Of a DNA stretch of 5,884 bases, positions 1-4,722 are shown piece by piece. The notes under the pieces were generated by a model. That model did no database searches. It saw nothing but the letters and a program-made list of their open reading frames with translations, and had not been told where the DNA came from. Each line of letters starts with the position of its first letter. Position 1 is the stretch's first letter. The stretch is from Candidatus Sumerlaeota bacterium (GTDB lineage: Bacteria; Sumerlaeota; Sumerlaeia; JADFCT01). The stretch covers positions 1 through 5,884 of the forward strand of contig JAPLSP010000515.1 in assembly GCA_026398575.1 (NCBI GenBank), written 5' to 3'. A program made the position numbers and the translations under genes.

Positions 1-2122
1 AGCCTTGGGCGTTCACGGATTTCAGTCCGGCCAGAAGGTCTTGCCGTTTCGTCGCGCCCCAAAATTGCCGGAACAAGACCACGGGCTTCTTTTCGCGTGT
101 CTCCTTGCGCACCATAACGCAAATGGCCGTGCCCACGCGAATACCTTCCCGGTTTTGCTCCGTTGAAAAAACCGAGGGATCGGGCTTGCCGTCGGGCGTC
201 AGTTTGCCCGTTTCGCGGCTGTCGCCGTTCATGCAATCAAACCAGAGCTTATCGAACTCAGCAAGGAACCGTTGACGCATGGCGACAAATGAAGGATCGC
301 CGAGATAGGAAAAATTCGAGATATAACACACTACGCCCTTGCCACTCTGGGCGATGCGGCGTTCGGCAATTCGGAAGAAGCGGACGTAGAGGTCGTCGAG
401 GTTGAATTTCTTGATGCCCCAACCGCCTTTGTTGATCGGCTTGGTCAACCTTTCCTTGTACGGTTCAACCAAGCCGCCTTCCTCCTCGGGACTGGTTCCG
501 GCGAAGGCATTGTACGGCGGGTTGCCAAGGATGACGAGGATTTTCTTTTCGCGTTTGACTTCTCGTGCGGCGCGGGCTTCATCCGCTAGCTCAGGCATCC
601 CTGCGCCAATCTGTTGCTCTGCCTCCATTTCTTTCGCCTTGCTACGATCTTTTTCATCTTGGACAACGATTCTGGTCTTGGGTTCCTTCGGCGGTTCCCA
701 ACCGGTGAGGGCGTTGGTAAGATAGATGCCCACACGCTGATCACTGTCATGGTCGAGCGGCGCTCCGAGCCGGCGCAGCATGAGGCCCAGCTGCAAGTGC
801 GCCACGACGAACGGGGCGGGCAGGATTTCGAAGCCGAAGACGCGCTCCATAGCCGCTTTCTTGAGTTTTTGCGCTGTGAGCGCGCTCGCGCCTTTTTCAT
901 CCAGTGTTTTGTGAATGCGCTTGAGCGTCTCAACCAGATAGGCCCCCGTGCCGCAGCAGGGATCGAGCACGACGACATTGTCATCGGCCAGTCCGTCGGC
1001 AAGCCCAAGTTCCTCGCGCAGAACGCGGTCCACGCGTTCGACCTGATATTGGACGATTTCAGGCGGAGTGTACCAGACGCCCAGTTCCTTGCGCAGTTCG
1101 GGATCGTAGGCTTTGAGGAAGGGTTCGTAAAAATACTGGACGGCATGTTCTTCTTCGAAGCGCTCGAAAAAGGCGCGGCGATCCACGCGGTTGAGAGCGC
1201 CGCCCGCCCAATCAAGCACTTCATCCACGTGGAGTGGCTTAAGGCGGGTGGGCGTTGCCATCTGGTCGAAGAGGCTTTTTACCATGGGGACATGGAGTGT
1301 CCAGGCGGCGTCGTGCCAATTGAAGCGGTCGTCGGGTTTTCCCCTATGGTCGCGCGACCATAGGACCCAGGAAGAGAAAACGCCATAAAAAAGCGTTTGC
1401 ACGAGCGTGGCGCGGAAGAAGTGCTCGCCCTTGTCGCCTTCGAACTTCATGCCGAGAGCCTCTTCGATGCCTTTCTTTAGTCCTTTAAGCGCGGGAAGAT
1501 GGGCAGCAGCTTCGACGCGGTGGCGCGCCTCGCGGGCATAGCTGGCAAGGAACCAGGCAAGGTCTTCGGGGTTCGTGAGGGGGGCCTCGGCCCGCATGAC
1601 ACGCTGGAGAAACTCGACCAAGCGGTCGCCTTGTTCCAGCGCGGCCTTGTGCGGATGGGCCAAGAGGCCGCGGAACGCGGCCTCCGATTCGGCCATGCGG
1701 TAAGTTTCGAGCCGGGCGGGCTTTCCATTTTCGTCGCGAGCGACGAGCACAAAGTCGCGGTAGTTGGTGACAAGAACGAGCCCATACCGCTGGCAGTATT
1801 TCGAGACTTGCTCCTGCTTGGCCGTCAGGAAAGAATCGTCAGCCCAGCCCTTAACCTCGACGACGCCACGTTCGGGGGGCGCGTCTTCGATGGGGCGTTC
1901 ATCGTGGGCGTGCTGGAACTGATTGACCGTATAGAGCCCGAAATCGGGTTCGCCCGCGCCGGTGTTTTTGAGCTGTGCGACGGCGCGTACGCGGGGCTTT
2001 AGTTTCGCGCCGCTTTCGTTGAGCAACGCTTCAAGCGCGCTATAATAGGATTCCTCAGCCGTCCCGCCGCCGGTGCTGTGTATCTCGGAAAGAGTCTTCA
2101 GATAGTTTTCAACAGGATGCAT
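1..2122 (-). CDS. Single-chain restriction-modification enzyme, Type ISP/IIG-like (N6-adenine methyltransferase with N-terminal nuclease), 3' end cut off
   Basis: Reading leftward from the ATG at 2122-2120, the frame stays open to the window edge and gives 707 residues; homologues I recall run to about 1,000 or more, so the target-recognition end is missing. Residues about 25-135 look like a PD-(D/E)XK nuclease: P59-D60, then E89-V-K91. Residues 230-350 form a conserved linker ending in GVWYTPPEIV (348-357), typical of the N-terminus of gamma N6-methyltransferases. Motif I (SAM binding) is DPCCGTG at 387-393; catalytic motif IV is NPPY at 534-537. It should methylate adenine at a specific site and cut unmodified foreign DNA. 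Unlike LlaBIII-type ISP enzymes there is no helicase between nuclease and methylase. The chosen start gives MHPVENYL, which matches the usual family N-terminus, and is preceded by AGAAGAA, a weak ribosome-binding site. The DUF262 gene lies 141 nt upstream on the same strand. Family assignment is strong; site and activity are unknown. Confidence 0.9.
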   Translation of the reverse strand, partial: MHPVENYLKTLSEIHSTGGGTAEESYYSALEALLNESGAKLKPRVRAVAQLKNTGAGEPDFGLYTVNQFQHAHDERPIEDAPPERGVVEVKGWADDSFLTAKQEQVSKYCQRYGLVLVTNYRDFVLVARDENGKPARLETYRMAESEAAFRGLLAHPHKAALEQGDRLVEFLQRVMRAEAPLTNPEDLAWFLASYAREARHRVEAAAHLPALKGLKKGIEEALGMKFEGDKGEHFFRATLVQTLFYGVFSSWVLWSRDHRGKPDDRFNWHDAAWTLHVPMVKSLFDQMATPTRLKPLHVDEVLDWAGGALNRVDRRAFFERFEEEHAVQYFYEPFLKAYDPELRKELGVWYTPPEIVQYQVERVDRVLREELGLADGLADDNVVVLDPCCGTGAYLVETLKRIHKTLDEKGASALTAQKLKKAAMERVFGFEILPAPFVVAHLQLGLMLRRLGAPLDHDSDQRVGIYLTNALTGWEPPKEPKTRIVVQDEKDRSKAKEMEAEQQIGAGMPELADEARAAREVKREKKILVILGNPPYNAFAGTSPEEEGGLVEPYKERLTKPINKGGWGIKKFNLDDLYVRFFRIAERRIAQSGKGVVCYISNFSYLGDPSFVAMRQRFLAEFDKLWFDCMNGDSRETGKLTPDGKPDPSVFSTEQNREGIRVGTAICVMVRKETREKKPVVLFRQFWGATKRQDLLAGLKSVNAQG
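1343..1364. repeat. Perfect 22-bp palindrome inside the restriction-modification gene
   Basis: The half-site CCTATGGTCGC (1343-1353) is followed directly by its exact reverse complement (1354-1364), with no spacer; symmetry breaks at the next pair. It lies in the coding sequence of the linker between nuclease and methyltransferase and encodes part of WSRDHRG (about residues 255-261). Whether it is a protein-binding site, a cruciform or a tolerated insertion cannot be told from the sequence. Confidence 0.9.
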
Positions 2123-2188
2123 AATTTCTTCTATGAGGAATGTCAGTGAACTGCGCTCTTGCGGTCGAGACGGCAGGACGGCAGGGAA

Positions 2189-2235
2189 GGCAGAGTAAGA
2201 CCTTGAAATCAGTAATTCTAGAACCGCAATATTCA
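2189..2235 (-). promoter_or_regulatory. Upstream element copy 1 (before the restriction-modification gene)
   Basis: This 47-nt stretch matches 3819-3865 at 37 of 47 positions without gaps. The best conserved blocks, on the plus strand, are CTTGAAATCA, TAATT, AGAA and GCAATATT. It begins 67 nt upstream of the ATG at 2122; the other copy begins 65 nt upstream of its own gene, so a role in transcription or its control is inferred. Between the element and the start codon are CTGCC-type units on the minus strand (GACGGCAG twice in tandem on the plus strand at 2169-2184, then GGAAGGCAG at 2185-2193). No clear -35/-10 pair could be fixed. Confidence 0.5.
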
Positions 2236-2263
2236 AGTGATCCTGCCAGATCAGACTCGAAGC

Positions 2264-3754
2264 TTACTTCCATTTCAGTGTCCGTAAATCGGACTCGAGT
2301 GCGGCCAGCAGTTTCGCTTGTACAACGACGAAACTTTCGGGTGCGAGTGTGCTTGGCGTTGTCGCTCCTGCGTACTTCTTAAAGACTTTCCCCAATCCGA
2401 GTCGCTTTGCTGCGACCTTCTTCTCTTTGCCGTGGTCAACATCGTGATGCTCGGCAGTTCGTAGCGCATTTACATCTGCAAAACTCTGAGGCCATGCGCT
2501 GTCAAGGCGTTGCCCGACACTCTCACGGAAAAGGAAATACAAGCCATCTAGCCAGTCTCGATAGTGATTGTAATTATGCAATGGTTCCCCAAGCGCTGTG
2601 AGCGCTGCCGAGGTTTTATTGGTCGCTTTGAAAAGATCCTCTCCATAATCCCGTGAGTATTCTTCATTTTTCTTCTGGATTAGGGCAGCGATTTGTTTGC
2701 CCGCTTTATCTAACGATTGCTCGATGCCACTCTCCGCAATCATGGAAACCCCGAGCAGATCAGCAAAAGCAGGCTGAAAGACAAGAAGCTTGCGCAGCAG
2801 AATTTCGTGCCGTATCTGGGCGTTACGGCGAACGTTTGAAGTGACCGTTTTCTGGAAAAGCAGGTAATCGGCATCTGTTGCTTCTCGGCCTAGCGTGACT
2901 TGCTGAGACAGTTTTTCTATGAAAGATTCAAAGAAGTGGCGCATATCGTCTTCGTGTCCGTTCTGCTTACCACTAATAATTAGGCGACAGACAAGTGTGG
3001 CGAAAGACTGCACAATAGCTCGGTTCCTAAGGATATCACTTTTTGCTGGGAAAACCTGGTCCAGATAGTCAAAAGCGGTTCGCAAGCGCTGTGCGACATT
3101 TGATCGAGCAGAGAAATTAGCCTGCGCCTCAAAAGTCGCTTTCAGGTCATCATACCGAAGCCCTGCATCAATTCCTTCTATCTCCAAGGCTGTGACCTTG
3201 GCAGCAATATCGAAGTAGGCAAGACGTTTGCTGTTAGTCGCGATTTTGTTCTTGAAAAAATCGTGCTTGGCCAAGCGCTTTGCAAAATCGCGAAGGTTGC
3301 TGTGAACAGAATTGAGCTTCTCGCTGCTAGTGAGAGGAAGTCCATCCTGCAAGCGTTGAAAGAATTCCTTTAGTTCCTTCTCGGTGGCCTCCGTGATTTC
3401 ATCATATTCGATTTTGTAGTCATCGAATCTATCTGACAAAGCTTCAGGAAGTTTCTTATAGTATGCCGCTTTGAACTCTTTTGCTGACTGATCTGAAAGA
3501 GGGAGTTCGTTGTCCAGAAATTCAAAAATAGCTTCTAGACGTTGCTGCCCATCAACAACCTCGAATTCGTCTGGGTCTGAGGACACCTTTAGAAAATAAA
3601 ACTTTGGAAGGCGCCAATCTCTGAGAATCGTATCGATGAGAAGTTGTTTTTTCTCCTTCGGCCATACCTTTTCGCGCTGCCAGTCAGGAATCTCATATCG
3701 GTCGCGGCGTTTGTATATCTTATCAATCTCTCTGCTATCCGATCGCATTTGCAT
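2264..3754 (-). CDS. DUF262-domain protein (GmrS/ParB-like fold), probable phage-defence or Type IV restriction component
   Basis: This is a complete gene of 496 residues, ending in TAA. The N-terminal DUF262 domain is clear: IPDWQREKVW (22-31), LPKFYF (49-54), the signature VVDGQQRL (66-73) and FFQRLQDGLPLTSSEKLNS (131-149). In the family the DGQQR loop belongs to a ParB/sulfiredoxin-like nucleotide-binding or NTPase fold, as in the GmrS half of the GmrSD enzymes that cut modified DNA. The rest (about 150-496) is largely helical; I recognise no HNH/DUF1524 nuclease, although HHDVDHG at 436-442 is a conspicuous His/Asp cluster that could bind metal. The start is favoured by a strong AAAGGGGG ribosome-binding site; Met3 is the alternative. 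The gene is visibly poorer in GC than both neighbours (sampled lines 40-50% against about 58%), which suggests separate acquisition. Domain call is firm; the defence role is inferred from family and neighbourhood. Confidence 0.9.
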   Translation of the reverse strand: MQMRSDSREIDKIYKRRDRYEIPDWQREKVWPKEKKQLLIDTILRDWRLPKFYFLKVSSDPDEFEVVDGQQRLEAIFEFLDNELPLSDQSAKEFKAAYYKKLPEALSDRFDDYKIEYDEITEATEKELKEFFQRLQDGLPLTSSEKLNSVHSNLRDFAKRLAKHDFFKNKIATNSKRLAYFDIAAKVTALEIEGIDAGLRYDDLKATFEAQANFSARSNVAQRLRTAFDYLDQVFPAKSDILRNRAIVQSFATLVCRLIISGKQNGHEDDMRHFFESFIEKLSQQVTLGREATDADYLLFQKTVTSNVRRNAQIRHEILLRKLLVFQPAFADLLGVSMIAESGIEQSLDKAGKQIAALIQKKNEEYSRDYGEDLFKATNKTSAALTALGEPLHNYNHYRDWLDGLYFLFRESVGQRLDSAWPQSFADVNALRTAEHHDVDHGKEKKVAAKRLGLGKVFKKYAGATTPSTLAPESFVVVQAKLLAALESDLRTLKWK

Positions 3755-3759
3755 TGCAT

Positions 3760-3767
3760 CCCCCTTT
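3760..3767 (-). promoter_or_regulatory. Ribosome-binding site of the DUF262 gene
   Basis: On the minus strand AAAGGGGG ends 5 nt before the ATG at 3754 and 11 nt before the in-frame ATG of codon 3 (3748). A third, out-of-frame ATG (3759) directly abuts the purine run and is too close to be used normally. The site supports a start at 3754 or 3748, not further upstream. Confidence 0.7.
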
Positions 3768-3804
3768 CTAACCTCAAAATTGTTTATTTAATTTCTCAGT
3801 AAGT

Positions 3805-3842
3805 TTTGATCTTTCGACGGCAGTGTTTGATCTTGAAATCAA
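3805..3842. promoter_or_regulatory. Operator-like TTTGATCTT repeats upstream of the DUF262 gene
   Basis: On the plus strand TTTGATCTT occurs at 3805-3813 and again at 3826-3834, exactly 21 bp apart (about two helical turns). The second copy is also the left half of an imperfect inverted repeat, TTGAT-N6-ATCAA (3827-3842). The cluster sits 50-90 nt upstream of the DUF262 start, where a repressor or activator would bind. The corresponding place in copy 1 keeps the CTTGAAATCA part but not the second TTTGATCTT. Binding by any regulator is inference. Confidence 0.4.
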
Positions 3843-3865
3843 TAATTACAGAAATGCAATATTTA
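3819..3865 (-). promoter_or_regulatory. Upstream element copy 2 (before the DUF262 gene)
   Basis: This is the partner of 2189-2235, with 37 of 47 positions identical and the same orientation. It begins 65 nt upstream of the ATG at 3754. Minus-strand blocks AATATTGC, TTCT, AATTA and TGATTTCAAG are shared. The AT-rich stretch between it and the gene (3769-3810) suits a promoter, but no confident -10 hexamer can be named. As the two copies also bracket the DUF262 gene, they could equally be recombination repeats. Confidence 0.5.
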
Positions 3866-4064
3866 TGGTCTGACTCCACCTGCAATATCAACCGTTCACG
3901 CGCCATCGAGTTCAGGCGCGGATAAACCCGCCCAAGCTGCACTCTGCGCGTCCGATTGCATAGGGTCAAATACGACCGAGACGGCTGTCAAGGCTAAAAT
4001 GAAAGCGCAAAATGAGTCACATCGGAAAGGGGCTTCACTCTGAACGAATGAAAATCTCGCGCGC
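3866..4064. other. Non-coding spacer without recognised gene
   Basis: This part of the 908-nt gap between the RecG-like and DUF262 genes has no convincing open frame on either strand and no RNA gene I recognise. The only local structure seen is a weak hairpin, CGCGCC (3899-3904) with GGCGCG (3915-3920) around a 10-nt loop, lacking a T-run. Confidence 0.5.
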
Positions 4065-4120
4065 AGATGCTGAGGCGCGGAGACGCTGAGACAGTGAGAC
4101 GCGGAGACGCGGAGACGCGG
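4065..4120. repeat. 8-bp tandem repeat, seven units (consensus AGACGCGG)
   Basis: Seven consecutive 8-bp units: AGATGCTG, AGGCGCGG, AGACGCTG, AGACAGTG, then AGACGCGG three times, ending in a partial AGAT. The units are degenerate at the left and identical at the right, the pattern expected of slippage growth at one end. Similar GAGACGCGGAGACGC-type simple repeats are common in intergenic DNA of several environmental phyla. There are no unique spacers, so it is not a CRISPR array. Confidence 0.85.
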
Positions 4121-4160
4121 AGATTACATTCTTCTTTGCGTCCCACGTTACAGGCCCTTG

Positions 4161-4260
4161 GAGCGTGTCGGTGAAGTGGCTGTCTCCGGCATGAAAACGC
4201 CCGGAAACCGGCGTTTTTATGCGGGGGGCGCCTCAGACATATAGCTTCTCCGACACGCTC
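4161..4260. repeat. 100-nt nested imperfect palindrome (REP/MITE-like)
   Basis: The outer arms 4161-4176 (GAGCGTGTCGGTGAAG) and 4245-4260 (CTTCTCCGACACGCTC) are inverted with one mismatch in 16. Moving inward, GTCT (4182-4185) can pair with AGAC (4235-4238), GCAT (4189-4192) with ATGC (4219-4222), and the centre is the terminator-like hairpin at 4194-4218. The whole can fold into one long interrupted stem on either strand. It could be a small palindromic mobile element, a structured transcript end or an RNA; no transposase or target duplication was seen. Confidence 0.65.
4194..4218. terminator. Putative bidirectional rho-independent terminator
   Basis: The sequence reads AAAACG, a bulged C, CCGG, an AAA loop, CCGG, CGTTTT and one more T. 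The stem is 10 bp with one bulge (or 8 bp with an 8-nt loop if AAAACGCC pairs with GGCGTTTT). It carries T-runs at both ends, five on the plus strand and four on the minus strand. It lies about 445 nt past the stop of the RecG-like gene and some 440 nt before the DUF262 gene, so it could separate their transcription. Confidence 0.6.
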
Positions 4261-4342
4261 TTGGGCGTCCCATTTCTTTTGCGCCCTTTCGTTCCTCCAA
4301 AGGAATTGACTCGTTATCCGTCGTGGCTTGCCTGTTCTCTCG

Positions 4343-4395
4343 ATGTCCCCTTGATGACCCGTTTATGGCCCCTTTGTCCCCTTTATGACCCCTTT
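4343..4395. repeat. Degenerate 9/11-bp repeat cluster, five units
   Basis: On the plus strand the units are ATGTCCCCTTG, ATGACCCGTTT, ATGGCCCCTTT, GTCCCCTTT and ATGACCCCTTT, an 11-11-11-9-11 pattern. The last three (4365-4395) align without gaps to 4692-4722 at 25 of 31 positions, so this cluster is related to the repeats at the end of the RecG-like gene. The minus-strand frame through it is short and is not called as a gene. Confidence 0.75.
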
Positions 4396-4579
4396 CTTGC
4401 GCGCCTGTAAATTCTATCATCGGCGCATATCCAATCTTGATGGCATATCAGGCACATACAAGCTGGCCTGGAATATGATCGCTGCAAATTCACTCCAAGC
4501 TCATGAGGCATTTGCGGCATTCCTGAGTCATTTTTGTTGGCACATACAATGACAGTAGAGCAGGCCTTTAGCCAGAGAC

Positions 4580-4608
4580 GGGCCATTTGGGCCATTTCCG
4601 GGCCATTT
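4580..4608. repeat. GGGCCATTT repeat, three units
   Basis: GGGCCATTT occurs at 4580-4588 and 4589-4597 in tandem, then at 4600-4608 after a CC spacer. The 9-bp unit (AAATGGCCC on the minus strand) resembles the AAATGGGAC unit found 40-110 nt to the right and lies in the same orientation, so it probably belongs to the same repeat family. Confidence 0.75.
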
Positions 4609-4645
4609 CTAGGAGTGGCTTTTCGTCAAGCATGCATCCAGACGG

Positions 4646-4722
4646 TGTCTCATTTGTCCCATTTATGTCCCATTCTTTTTCTTCGCGGACCCTGTCCCAT
4701 TTGTCCCGTTTATGTCCCATTT
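4646..4722. repeat. Two 30-nt direct repeats of TGTCCCATTT units spanning the end of the RecG-like gene
   Basis: The copies at 4646-4675 and 4693-4722 match at 27 of 30 positions and start 47 bp apart. Each is built as 10/11 + 9 + 11 nt units of the (AT)GTCCCATTT type. The right copy is coding (it encodes WDINGTNGT). Because 47 is not a multiple of three, the left copy is read in another frame and its ACATAAA supplies the TAA stop at 4663-4665. The left copy thus lies across the gene end. Confidence 0.85.

Noticed and set aside
614..1363. Plus-strand open frame of 249 codons.
   Set aside because: It lies antisense to the conserved methyltransferase and nuclease-linker coding sequence and has no recognisable domain; it is a shadow of a GC-rich gene.
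2123..2263. The 47 codons between the DUF262 stop and the ATG of the R-M gene are open and in the same frame, so stop read-through or a longer N-terminus would be possible.
   Set aside because: The stretch has no ATG, gives an unconvincing peptide, contains the 47-nt upstream element, and the ATG at 2122 matches the usual family N-terminus. An open run this short is not surprising.
2264..3754. Full GmrSD (DUF262 plus DUF1524 HNH) nuclease.
   Set aside because: The DUF262 part is clear, but I see no HNH/DUF1524 motif in the C-terminal half.
4217..4420. Minus-strand frame of 67 codons in the spacer with a KGHKGDKG-like stretch.
   Set aside because: The pattern comes from the 9/11-bp DNA repeat and the rest crosses the palindrome; there is no family match or convincing start.
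4065..4722. Possible CRISPR array.
   Set aside because: The repeats are short, degenerate and mostly directly adjacent, with no equal-length unique spacers and no cas genes.
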